Shown here: one piece after another, positions 1 through 6,331 of the stretch
Layout of the letters: every line of letters starts with the position of its first letter
Numbering within the stretch: the first letter of the stretch is position 1
Assembly: GCA_009705865.1 (NCBI GenBank)
Contig: WLSJ01000036.1
Span: 1 to 13,922, forward strand
DNA: 13,922 bases
Source of the DNA: Actinomycetota bacterium
Lineage (GTDB): Bacteria > Actinomycetota > Acidimicrobiia > Acidimicrobiales > Ilumatobacteraceae
Direction of reading: 5' to 3'
Notes under the pieces: generated by a model
Database searches by the model: none
What the model saw: the letters and a program-made list of their open reading frames with translations, nothing else
Told to the model about the DNA's origin: nothing
Position numbers and translations under genes: made by a program

Positions 1-12
1 AGGGGGAATCTG

Positions 13-819
13 ATGGAACTTAAAGGAAAACATGTTGTGGTCACTGGTGGCTCACGTGGCATTGGCGAGCAATTGGCGCGACAGTTTGCAGCGCGTGGTG
101 CAAAGGTCACGGTTGTAGCTCGCAGTGTTGAAGCACTCGAAGTTGTTGCAACAGCAATTGGTGGTAATTCAGTGGTGATCGACCTTTCTGATGACCTTGC
201 TGTGGATGGGCTCGTTGAACATATTGAGAAATTGCACGGACACATTGATGTTCTGGTGAACAACGCTGGTCTTGAAACATCAACAGCGTTTGCAGTGGAA
301 GATGAAAGAGAAATTCGAACTGTTGCACGAGTGAACCTCGAAGTACCCATGATGCTGACGCGCCATGCCTTGCCTGGCATGATTGCGCGCAATTCAGGTC
401 ATATTGTTTTTGTCTCTTCACTTGCAGGCACGGCTGGTTTCCCTGGCATGTCTGTATACGGAGCTACAAAGGCAGGCATTCTGAATTTTGTGAATGGTCT
501 TAGCCGAGAACTGAAATCTACAAAGGTGAATATCACCGTGTTGTCACCTGGGCCTGTTGATACAGGTATGTGGGATCTCATTGAAGATAAGACTTCAACA
601 ATTAGAAAAGTGGTGCGACGTTTTCAAATGTTGCAATTAATTCCCACAGCTGATCCGGTGAAACTTGCAATTCGCACAGTTGATGCAGTCGCAGCAAACA
701 AGCCATTCGTGCGTGATCCAAAAAGACTCAGTCTTAATTTCTGGCTAAACCACGCACCGACTCGCATTTCGAATCTTGCAATCTTCGGAGTGAAGTTCGA
801 TCCACTCGACAAGGGCTAA
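13..819 (+). CDS. Short-chain dehydrogenase/reductase (classical SDR), substrate unknown
   Basis: This 268-residue protein has the full classical SDR pattern of a cytoplasmic NAD(P)-dependent oxidoreductase. The Rossmann-fold glycine motif TGGSRGIG is at residues 11-18, NNAG at 83-86, the structural Asn in RVNLE at 108, catalytic Ser at about 136, and the YxxxK pair at Tyr149 and Lys153. PGPVDT at 179-184 is the usual PG motif after the active site. Arg15 in the glycine loop and Arg37 after the second strand favour NADP(H), which is inference. The ATG is preceded by AGGGGG at positions 1-6 with 6 nt spacing, a strong ribosome binding site that fixes the start. The C-terminal part (about 190-268) is the substrate region and carries no family-specific signature I recognise, so the substrate cannot be named. 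It lies outside the housekeeping operon, tail to tail with the small minus-strand gene, 4 bp apart. Confidence 0.93.
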   Translation: MELKGKHVVVTGGSRGIGEQLARQFAARGAKVTVVARSVEALEVVATAIGGNSVVIDLSDDLAVDGLVEHIEKLHGHIDVLVNNAGLETSTAFAVEDEREIRTVARVNLEVPMMLTRHALPGMIARNSGHIVFVSSLAGTAGFPGMSVYGATKAGILNFVNGLSRELKSTKVNITVLSPGPVDTGMWDLIEDKTSTIRKVVRRFQMLQLIPTADPVKLAIRTVDAVAANKPFVRDPKRLSLNFWLNHAPTRISNLAIFGVKFDPLDKG

Positions 820-823
820 TTCC

Positions 824-1009
824 TCAGACTTCTGCCTGGTCGTCGGTGTCGTCATCGGTCAGTGGGAAATACCAGACATCGCGGCAGTCTCGACAGCGAT
901 ATGACACCACGTCATCCACTTCCCAGACCCCATCTTCTGGCGCGTGGGACAGCAAATGGCACGGCCCTCCGCAGTCGATACAGATGATGGACTCTTTTGG
1001 ACTAATCAC
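824..1009 (-). CDS. Small Cys-rich protein, probable zinc ribbon, function unknown
   Basis: This 61-residue product starts with GTG (CAC at 1007-1009 on the plus strand). It has CIDC at residues 10-13 with a further Cys at 17, then CRDC at about 39-42. Two CxxC pairs about 25 residues apart look like a zinc ribbon. The C-terminus is acidic (LTDDDTDDQAEV). The ordered Cys pairs and the protein-like composition argue that it is real rather than a shadow. No ATG and no strong SD is visible, so the start is uncertain. It diverges from rsmD with 18 bp between start codons, and the longer upstream reading of rsmD (ATG at 944) would overlap it; I think that reading is wrong. Role unknown: a nucleic-acid-binding or structural zinc protein are both possible. 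Confidence 0.6.
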   Translation of the reverse strand: MISPKESIICIDCGGPCHLLSHAPEDGVWEVDDVVSYRCRDCRDVWYFPLTDDDTDDQAEV

Positions 1010-1014
1010 CGCCG

Positions 1015-1020
1015 TAGTCT
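1015..1020 (+). promoter_or_regulatory. Candidate -10 element (TAGTCT) for leaderless rsmD
   Basis: TAGTCT fits the actinobacterial TANNNT -10 pattern and ends 7 nt before the rsmD GTG. That would place transcription initiation at or next to the start codon. No convincing -35 is seen. The hexamer lies in the 18-bp divergent gap shared with the minus-strand small gene. Hexamers of this kind are common by chance, so this is a hypothesis. Confidence 0.3.
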
Positions 1021-1027
1021 GCCTTGC

Positions 1028-1573
1028 GTGAGAGTTGTTGCAGGTGACCTTCGAGGTCGACGTATAGAAGCCCCAACGTCAGAGGCCACTCGGCCCACGA
1101 CTGACATGGTGCGCGAGGCAGTTTTTAATGCCCTGGGCAGCCTTGATGTAGTGCAGGGGGCTCGCGTTTTAGACCTGTTTGCCGGCACGGGAGCCATGGG
1201 GATTGAAGCCATTTCACGGGGAGCAAGCCATTGCGTATTTGTGGAAAATGACAAAGCTGCTCTCGCCGTTCTTCGCAGCAATATTGCGGCCCTCGGAATT
1301 TCAGAGAAATCCACCGTGATCGCCGGAGACGCTGTTGGCACCGCAGCGAACCAACAGGGAATTGACCTCCTGATTGCCGACCCGCCGTATGGGTTTGATG
1401 CGTGGAGCAAATTGTTGTCATCGGTCACCGCATCGCTTGTGGTTCTTGAATCGGGACGATCCATTGGGCCAATTTCTGGCTTTGAAACCGTACGTGAAAA
1501 GAAATATGGCCGAACTCATGTGGCCTTTCTCAGCCCCAGCAGTGCGCCAGACGGTACGGTAGAGGTGCAATGA
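1028..1573 (+). CDS. rsmD: 16S rRNA (guanine966-N2)-methyltransferase RsmD
   Basis: RsmD transfers a methyl group from S-adenosylmethionine to N2 of G966 of 16S rRNA in the small subunit. From the GTG at 1028 the protein has 181 residues, normal for the family, and begins VRVVAGDLRGRR, the typical RsmD N-terminus. The SAM-binding motif I DLFAGTG is at residues 49-55, an acidic strand end (VEND) at about 72-75, and the catalytic DPPY motif at 118-121. The frame is open back to an ATG at 944, but those residues resemble nothing in the family and would overlap the opposite-strand gene, so GTG 1028 is preferred. No SD precedes it; a TAGTCT hexamer ends 7 nt upstream. The stop overlaps the coaD start in an ATGA junction, so the two genes are translationally coupled; rsmD-coaD is a widely conserved pair. 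Confidence 0.93.
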   Translation: MRVVAGDLRGRRIEAPTSEATRPTTDMVREAVFNALGSLDVVQGARVLDLFAGTGAMGIEAISRGASHCVFVENDKAALAVLRSNIAALGISEKSTVIAGDAVGTAANQQGIDLLIADPPYGFDAWSKLLSSVTASLVVLESGRSIGPISGFETVREKKYGRTHVAFLSPSSAPDGTVEVQ

Positions 1574-2058
1574 GCACTGTGTTATATCCCGGCAGTTTTG
1601 ATCCGTTCCATTTGGGTCATCTAGACGTCGTTGAGCAGGCTTCGGCACTTTTCGGCGAAGTCGTGGTTGCTGTTATGCATAACCCCGACAAACCATCAGG
1701 AGTTTTATCCACCGATCAGCGTGTCGCGCTCATTGCCGCATCATGTGCTCATCTCCCGCACGTCAGTGTGCGCAGTTTCCCTGGGCTTGCTGTTGATGCA
1801 GCGTTGTCAGTGAACGCACTATGCATCGTGAAGGGTCTTCGTACTTCTGGTGACTTTGAAGTTGAACAACAAATGGCGCACACAAATTTTGCAGTCTCGG
1901 GTGTGCGCACGGTCTACGTTCCGTGTCAGCCACGTTTTGGTTTTGTGAGCAGTCGCTTTATTCGCGATATTGCGGCACATGGTGGCGATGTGTCTTCAAT
2001 GGTGCCCACTGCAGTAGCTGATGCTTTGACTTCTCTCTTTCCACCACGGAGTAAATAA
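1570..2058 (+). CDS. coaD: Phosphopantetheine adenylyltransferase (CoaD)
   Basis: CoaD converts 4'-phosphopantetheine and ATP to dephospho-CoA and pyrophosphate, the penultimate step of CoA synthesis, in the cytoplasm. The 162-residue protein is standard length. It begins with YPGSFDPFHLGH; the nucleotidyltransferase HxGH motif is HLGH at residues 14-17. KGLR at 88-91 and DFEVEQQMAHTN at 95-106 match the phosphopantetheine/ATP-site region of CoaD, and VSSRFIR at 126-132 is the family's SSR motif for ATP phosphates. The ATG overlaps the rsmD stop (ATGA) and AGAGGTG at 1561-1567 serves as ribosome binding site. The stop codon shares one base with the next ATG, so three genes are chained by overlaps. 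CoA made here also supplies the phosphopantetheine arm of the ACP encoded downstream. Confidence 0.97.
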   Translation: MSTVLYPGSFDPFHLGHLDVVEQASALFGEVVVAVMHNPDKPSGVLSTDQRVALIAASCAHLPHVSVRSFPGLAVDAALSVNALCIVKGLRTSGDFEVEQQMAHTNFAVSGVRTVYVPCQPRFGFVSSRFIRDIAAHGGDVSSMVPTAVADALTSLFPPRSK

Positions 2059-2651
2059 TGAGTTTTGACGATTTCGACGACACAACAGACGATTCATATC
2101 CGCAACCGATGCCGGTGCAGGCACGACTTGGAGAAAGCGAAGTCATACTTCGCCGCACCATTGACATCGTGGCTACCGCACCGAGCATGCCGTTATCAAG
2201 TTCGCCTCGAATTGACCGTGATGAAGTGATTGAACTTCTCGAAGATGCACTTGTTCGTCTTCCTGATGAAATTCGTCAGGCTCGTTGGATGCTGAAAGAA
2301 CGCCAGGAATTCTTAGATAAAACGAAGCGTGAAGCTGATGAATTATTAGGCGCTGCTCGTCAACAAGCTGAACGAATGGTGCAACGCACTGAGGTTGTAC
2401 GCGCTGCCGAGACCCGTGCTCGCCAAGTGATCGATGCTGCCGAGGAAGAAACTCGTCGCCTGAAGAACGAAACAGAAGATTTCCTAGACCAACGTCTCGG
2501 CAGTTTCGAGATTTTGCTCGATCGACTATCGAAGACTGTGGCAAATGGTCGTAATCGACTGTCAATTGGTTCAGAACCACCGCCTCCTGAATCTGAAGAA
2601 CCGATTGAGCAACAGGATGTTGCGGGTTTCTTCAATCAAGACGATCTGTAA
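2058..2651 (+). CDS. SepIVA-like / DivIVA-family coiled-coil protein
   Basis: This 197-residue protein has an Asp-rich start (residues 1-12). Residues about 54-165 are a long charged helical stretch rich in Ala, Glu, Arg and Gln, with DEVIELLEDALVRLPDEI as an opening helix pair. A distinctive C-terminal block, DFLDQRLGSFEILLDRL followed by NGRNRL (141-168), comes next, then an acidic, Pro-rich tail. From memory, that block resembles the end of mycobacterial SepIVA (a DivIVA-domain septation factor), and the genomic position, just before DUF177, rnc, fpg, smc and ftsY, is the same. The central coiled coil appears shorter than in mycobacterial SepIVA. Expected role: cytoplasmic scaffold at the septum or growth pole; this is inferred. 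Start overlaps the coaD stop by 1 nt, with GGAG at 2048-2051 upstream. The alternative is an unspecific F-type ATPase b-subunit-like coiled coil, which I consider less likely. Confidence 0.75.
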   Translation: MSFDDFDDTTDDSYPQPMPVQARLGESEVILRRTIDIVATAPSMPLSSSPRIDRDEVIELLEDALVRLPDEIRQARWMLKERQEFLDKTKREADELLGAARQQAERMVQRTEVVRAAETRARQVIDAAEEETRRLKNETEDFLDQRLGSFEILLDRLSKTVANGRNRLSIGSEPPPPESEEPIEQQDVAGFFNQDDL

Positions 2652-2664
2652 GACAGGTTTCGCT

Positions 2665-3183
2665 TTGGCAAAGCCACTCATCGTAAATGCGGTCGAATTA
2701 TTGCGACGACCAGGAACAACAAAAGACATTGATGTGTCTATCTCTGTTGATGATTTTGAATTTGCCGATGCACGCATGGTTGATGTTCCAGTAGACATAT
2801 CGGTGCATCTTGAATCATTATCAACGGGTATTCACGTCGCAGGTACTGCGAGCGCCACTTGGTCGGGGGTTTGTCGACGGTGTCTTGCGCCGCTTGTTGA
2901 ACGAATGAGCGTTGACCTCGACGAGATGTATCAAAAGGGAACGTACGATCCCGATGCGTACGAGATTGAAAATGATCAGATCAATTTGCTCCCGATGGTG
3001 AGGGAGGGGTTATTGCTGGCGGTTCCGCTTTCGCCCTTGTGCCGAGACGACTGTCCCGGGTTTTGCCCACACTGCGGAGCAGACCTGGCCGATACACGCT
3101 GTAACTGCGAAACATCAGCCCCAGACCCCCGTTGGTCAGCCCTTGAAAACCTCAAAGGCGTATTTCCTGACGATGCCCCGTAA
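2665..3183 (+). CDS. DUF177 (YceD-like) protein, large-subunit/L32-linked metal-binding protein
   Basis: From the TTG at 2665 this encodes 172 residues, MAKPLIVNAVELLRRPG onward. The diagnostic DUF177 blocks are present: VCRRCLAPL with Cys70 and Cys73, LLPMVREGLLLAVPLSPLC at 108-126, and CRDDCPGFCPHCGADL with Cys126, 130, 134 and 137, then CNC at 146-148. This is a Cys-rich, presumably zinc-binding set. Family members sit directly before rpmF in most bacteria, as here, and are linked to 23S rRNA accumulation and 50S assembly; that role is family knowledge. The open frame extends upstream to 2545 but would overlap the coiled-coil gene by more than 100 bp. TTG 2665 lies 13 bp after that gene's stop with ACAGG just upstream, so I chose it. 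ATG at 2617 is the alternative. Confidence 0.88.
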   Translation: MAKPLIVNAVELLRRPGTTKDIDVSISVDDFEFADARMVDVPVDISVHLESLSTGIHVAGTASATWSGVCRRCLAPLVERMSVDLDEMYQKGTYDPDAYEIENDQINLLPMVREGLLLAVPLSPLCRDDCPGFCPHCGADLADTRCNCETSAPDPRWSALENLKGVFPDDAP

Positions 3184-3210
3184 TTTTTTGGCCTAGTCGG
3201 GCTATCATTA

Positions 3211-3232
3211 CGAAGCCCCCAACAGGGCTTTG
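3211..3232 (+). promoter_or_regulatory. Stem-loop in the rpmF leader
   Basis: CGAAGCCC (3211-3218) pairs with GGGCTTTG (3225-3232), an 8-bp stem with one G-U pair and a 6-nt loop CCAACA. It ends 8 nt before the rpmF ribosome binding site (AAGGGAG at 3241-3247). No U-tract follows, so it is not an ordinary intrinsic terminator. TATCAT at 3203-3208, just upstream, could be a -10 element for an rpmF promoter, but I see no good -35. It may be an RNA-processing or mRNA-stability structure, or a site for feedback control of L32. Confidence 0.4.
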
Positions 3233-3253
3233 CCGCTAACAAGGGAGACCACG

Positions 3254-3433
3254 GTGGCCGTTCCCAAGAGAAAAATGTCGAAGTCGAAGACTCGTATGCG
3301 TCGCGCCTCTAACTGGCGCCTCGATGCCCCTTCGCGTAGTACCTGCCCACGTTGCAGTGCTGTCAAGCTGCCCCACACAGTGTGTGGTGCATGCGGATGG
3401 TACAAAGGCCGCGTGGCCATCGCTGTCGACTAA
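3254..3433 (+). CDS. rpmF: 50S ribosomal protein L32 (zinc-ribbon form)
   Basis: L32 is a small protein of the 50S subunit near the peptidyl-transferase region. The 59-residue product begins MAVPKRKMSKSKTRMRRA, the standard basic L32 N-terminus. It carries two Cys pairs, CPRC (31-34) and CGAC (44-47), followed by GWYKGR. It is therefore the C+ zinc-binding paralogue, not the Cys-free form induced under zinc starvation. The start is GTG 3254 with an excellent ribosome binding site, AAGGGAG, 6 nt upstream; the frame is open further upstream to 3230 but those residues are not L32-like. It follows the DUF177 gene by 70 bp and precedes plsX by 17 bp, the usual yceD-rpmF-plsX order. Confidence 0.97.
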   Translation: MAVPKRKMSKSKTRMRRASNWRLDAPSRSTCPRCSAVKLPHTVCGACGWYKGRVAIAVD

Positions 3434-3450
3434 CAGACCAGTTATTGCCC

Positions 3451-4425
3451 ATGTTGCCAATCGCCGTTGATGCGATGGGTGGCGACCGTGCCCCCGCAGA
3501 AATAATTGCTGGTGCTATCGAAGCAGCCGCACTTGGTATCCCCATTCTGCTTGTCGGACCAGACGGTCTCGAAGGAATTGGTGACATCCCGCTACTTGTA
3601 GCAAATGAAGTCATCGAAATGGATGACGACCCTGCACAGTCAGTGCGTCGCAAGCGCGACTCCACTCTTGTTCGCGCTGCCGAAGCGGTACGTGACGGCA
3701 AAGCAAGCGCAATGATCTCAGCCGGCAACACCGGCGCGACCATGGCCAGTGCGTTATTGCGAATGGGCCGAATTTCTGGTGTTATGCGACCCGCAATTGC
3801 CACTCCCGTGCCTGTTCCTGGTGGCCACCCAACTGTTCTTCTTGATGCAGGCGCTAATGCTGAAGTGCAACCTGATTGGTTGGTGCAATTTGCGTTAATG
3901 GGTTCTGTCTATTCACAACGTCGTTTTGGTGTTGAAAATCCGCGAGTTGGTTTGCTGTCTATTGGAGAAGAACCTGGTAAAGGCGACACGCTTCGTAAAG
4001 AGACATACGAACTTCTCAAGGTTGCTCCCGGAATCAATTTCATTGGCAATGTCGAAGGTCGCGACCTTATGACTGGCGTTGTTGACGTTGTTGTTACAGA
4101 CGGCTTCACAGGCAACGTGGTTCTTAAGACACTTGAAGGCAGTTTGCGTACGGTAGTGAAAGCACTCTTCACAGCTTTTGGACAACCTGAATATGCAGAG
4201 GCAGCAAATGTTCTAATGCCAGCGTTGTTGCCGTTATACGACACTCTTGATCCAGATTCGACTGGCGGTGCAATTTTGCTTGGCGTTGATGGAGTGTGCA
4301 TCATCTCTCATGGTTCCAGCAGTGCTCGAGCCATGGTGAATGGCATTAAGTGTGCTCAAGAAATGGTGGAGACCGGAATGGTCGAAGCGATTCGCGTCGC
4401 CATCTCCAGTACTCTTAGCAAGTAA
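3451..4425 (+). CDS. plsX: Phosphate acyltransferase PlsX
   Basis: PlsX converts acyl-ACP and phosphate to acyl-phosphate, which PlsY uses to acylate glycerol-3-phosphate at the start of phospholipid synthesis; it is a soluble, membrane-associated enzyme. The 324-residue protein is normal length. It has IAVDAMGGDRAP at 4-15, SAGNTGA at 90-96, LLDAGAN at 130-136, SIGEE at 170-174, NVEGRD at 200-205 and TDGFTGNVVLKT at 216-227, all hallmark blocks. ATG 3451 directly precedes the conserved N-terminus. The frame is open back to 3352, but that part would lie inside rpmF and is not family-like. No clear SD is present; translation may depend on coupling to rpmF 17 bp upstream, and TTG 3445 is an alternative start. 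The adjacent acpP encodes the carrier of its substrate. Confidence 0.96.
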   Translation: MLPIAVDAMGGDRAPAEIIAGAIEAAALGIPILLVGPDGLEGIGDIPLLVANEVIEMDDDPAQSVRRKRDSTLVRAAEAVRDGKASAMISAGNTGATMASALLRMGRISGVMRPAIATPVPVPGGHPTVLLDAGANAEVQPDWLVQFALMGSVYSQRRFGVENPRVGLLSIGEEPGKGDTLRKETYELLKVAPGINFIGNVEGRDLMTGVVDVVVTDGFTGNVVLKTLEGSLRTVVKALFTAFGQPEYAEAANVLMPALLPLYDTLDPDSTGGAILLGVDGVCIISHGSSSARAMVNGIKCAQEMVETGMVEAIRVAISSTLSK

Positions 4426-4448
4426 ACGTCCACTCAAGGAGAATTCTG

Positions 4449-4718
4449 ATGGCAGCTATTGAACGCAGCGAAGTGCTTGCAACCGTGTGTACCCATCTTG
4501 CAGAGATTCTTGAAATCAATTCCTCTGACATTTCAGAAACACAATTGTTGGCCGATGACCTTGGTGCAGACTCCATCGCTCTCATCGAACTTGTCGATGC
4601 TCTCGAGCAGGTGTTCTCAGACATCATTCCGAATTTTCAGTTCGAAGATGATGATCTGTCAGGACTGCGCACCGTTGCAGATGCCGTGAACTACATCGTT
4701 CTGGCGCTCGGTAAATAA
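4449..4718 (+). CDS. acpP: Acyl carrier protein
   Basis: ACP carries growing acyl chains as thioesters on a 4'-phosphopantetheine arm during fatty-acid synthesis and delivers them to PlsX. The 89-residue acidic protein has the modification motif LGADSIALIEL, with Ser42 as the attachment site; the usual DSL is DSI here, a conservative change. The four-helix pattern and length agree with a stand-alone ACP, with a slightly long C-terminus. A textbook ribosome binding site, AAGGAG at 4436-4441, lies 7 nt before the ATG, stronger than those of its neighbours and fitting for an abundant protein. It lies 23 bp after plsX and 10 bp before rnc. Position strongly supports the housekeeping fatty-acid ACP rather than a polyketide or siderophore carrier protein. 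Confidence 0.93.
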   Translation: MAAIERSEVLATVCTHLAEILEINSSDISETQLLADDLGADSIALIELVDALEQVFSDIIPNFQFEDDDLSGLRTVADAVNYIVLALGK

Positions 4719-4728
4719 ATATTCCGTA

Positions 4729-5436
4729 ATGTCTGATTCGGAGCTTTCTTTTCTTTCCGAATGCGCAACTCGTATTGGGTATCAGTTCCGAGATCTCACG
4801 CTTCTGCGTCAAGCATTGGTGCATCGTTCATGGCAAGCAGAAAACGATGATCCCCAAACAAACGAACGTTTTGAATTTCTCGGCGATGCTGTTCTCGGAT
4901 GGGTTATCGCAGATGTGGCGTTTCATCGCCTTTCAGACATGCCAGAAGGCAAACTGACTGATCTGCGTCGCAGTGTCGTCAACATGCATGCGCTCGCTGA
5001 GATTGCACGCCAACTCGGAATTGGTGAGTTCCTATTTCTCGGCAAGGGCGAAGATGCTGGTGGTGGGCGTGACAAATCGTCCATCTTGGCTGATGCATTA
5101 GAGGCTCTCATCGGTGCTGTGTATCTTGACGGCGGTGCGCCTGCGGCATATGAGATGGTCAAACGACTTCTTGCAGATTCCGTTGAGGAAGCGATTCCTT
5201 TTCTTGAGATGTTTGATGCAAAAACTCGATTGCAAGAACTATGTGCCCGTTTGTCCATTGGTGTTCCGCAATACGACATCGAGGGCGTAGGCCCCGACCA
5301 TGAGCGAGTGTTTACCGCAACAGTGCTGGTCGATGGTCTTTCATATGGCTCAGGCGAGGGACGAACAAAGAAAGCAGCAGAACAAATTGCGGCAGTTGGT
5401 GCATACGACGCACTAGTTGAACAACACAATGCCTGA
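4729..5436 (+). CDS. rnc: Ribonuclease III
   Basis: RNase III cleaves double-stranded RNA and processes the rRNA precursors. The 235-residue protein has the catalytic domain first, with signature NERFEFLGDAVLG at 45-57 (metal ligands Glu49 and Asp53) and ADALEALIGAVYLDGG at 121-136 (Asp122 and Glu125). The C-terminal double-stranded RNA-binding domain covers about 163-230 and includes the GEGRTKKAAEQIAA helix at 209-222. All catalytic acids are present. ATG 4729 is 10 bp after acpP and lacks a good SD, so coupling to acpP translation is likely. The end overlaps the mutM start by 8 bp. The order acpP-rnc-mutM-smc-ftsY is characteristic of Gram-positive bacteria, especially Actinomycetota. Confidence 0.97.
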   Translation: MSDSELSFLSECATRIGYQFRDLTLLRQALVHRSWQAENDDPQTNERFEFLGDAVLGWVIADVAFHRLSDMPEGKLTDLRRSVVNMHALAEIARQLGIGEFLFLGKGEDAGGGRDKSSILADALEALIGAVYLDGGAPAAYEMVKRLLADSVEEAIPFLEMFDAKTRLQELCARLSIGVPQYDIEGVGPDHERVFTATVLVDGLSYGSGEGRTKKAAEQIAAVGAYDALVEQHNA

Positions 5437-6277
5437 ACTACCAGAAGTAGAGACAGTTCGGCGGGGGATTGCTGCACGAGTTGTTGGCAGGAAAATAACT
5501 GCAGTCGAGATTGGTCGAGAACGTTCAGTTCGTCGCGTCGGTCGAGAAGCAGTTATTCACGGCCTCACCGGAGCAACTGTCACCCAGGCGCGGCGTCGCG
5601 GCAAATATTTGTTATTTGATCTCGATACAGGCGAAGAAATGATGATTCACTTGCGCATGAGCGGACGAGTATTGGTGGAACCAGTCGGAACTCTTCGTCC
5701 AGCACACACTCATGTTGTGTTGTCGTTATCTTCGCGAGATGGCGTAAGCGATGAAATGTGGTTTGTTGATCCCCGCACATTTGGCGAAGTTGTTGTGTAT
5801 GACCCGACACAGATTGCAGAAGTAATGCCAGAACTGATCAGGCTTGGTGTTGATCCCATTTGCGATCAATTTGATGCAGTTGTATTGAAAGCTCGTCTGC
5901 ACGGAAAACGGGGGGCCATCAAACCGTTACTTCTGAGCCAGCATGTCATTGCAGGAATCGGCAATATTTATGCAGACGAGATATTGCATCGAGCGGGGCT
6001 GCGCTGGAACAGAACAGCAGATTCACTGACGCCTGCACAAATTCGTCGGTTAGCCCTGTGCATTACTGACGTCTTAACTGATGCGATCAATGCGGGTGGT
6101 TCGACGCTTGATGATTCCCAATATGTGGATATTGAGGGCAAATTTGGCTCGTATCAAGCAGAACACCGTGTGTATGGCCGAGATGGCAAGCGATGCGTGA
6201 CCTGTGGAAAAGCCGATATTGCCCGAGTGGTCGCTGGTGGAAGGTCGACAGCTTTTTGCCCTCGCTGCCAGAAGTAA
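5429..6277 (+). CDS. mutM: Formamidopyrimidine-DNA glycosylase (Fpg/MutM)
   Basis: This is a bifunctional glycosylase/AP-lyase that excises 8-oxoguanine and formamidopyrimidines from DNA. From ATG 5429 the 282-residue protein begins MPELPEVETVRRG; after Met removal Pro2 is the Schiff-base nucleophile and Glu3 the catalytic acid. RRGKY at 57-61 supplies the conserved Lys59, and HLRMSGR follows at 74-80. DPRTFG is at 114-119 and the helix-two-turn-helix region with GIGNIYADE at 176-184. The C-terminal zinc finger has Cys256, Cys259, Cys277 and Cys280 with GGRSTAFCPRCQ. All catalytic parts are intact. The start lies inside the end of rnc (8-bp overlap, different frame). An in-frame ATG at 5417 exists, but Pro2 must follow the initiator, which fixes 5429. 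Nei is excluded by the MPELPE start and GRSTAFCP zinc finger. Confidence 0.97.
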   Translation: MPELPEVETVRRGIAARVVGRKITAVEIGRERSVRRVGREAVIHGLTGATVTQARRRGKYLLFDLDTGEEMMIHLRMSGRVLVEPVGTLRPAHTHVVLSLSSRDGVSDEMWFVDPRTFGEVVVYDPTQIAEVMPELIRLGVDPICDQFDAVVLKARLHGKRGAIKPLLLSQHVIAGIGNIYADEILHRAGLRWNRTADSLTPAQIRRLALCITDVLTDAINAGGSTLDDSQYVDIEGKFGSYQAEHRVYGRDGKRCVTCGKADIARVVAGGRSTAFCPRCQK

Positions 6278-6290
6278 CACGCCATTCCCC

Positions 6291-6331
6291 GAACACGGTG
6301 CCTGTCTATTACTGTTGTTCTCGCCGTGTTC
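6291..6331 (+). promoter_or_regulatory. Inverted repeat enclosing the smc start codon, with -10-like hexamer in its loop
   Basis: GAACACGG (6291-6298) is perfectly complementary to CCGTGTTC (6324-6331). The inner T6299-G6323 wobble and G6300-C6322 pair extend the stem to 10 positions, around a 21-nt loop. The right arm contains the smc GTG (6326-6328), so a transcript reading through from mutM could hide the start codon. TACTGT at 6310-6315 in the loop fits TANNNT and ends 10 nt before the GTG; a transcript starting there would lack the left arm. It could equally be a protein-binding dyad. Confidence 0.4.

Noticed and set aside
944..1027. Upstream in-frame extension of rsmD to ATG 944
   Set aside because: The extra 28 residues do not resemble RsmD N-termini and overlap a better-supported minus-strand gene; GTG 1028 gives the canonical VRVVAG start.
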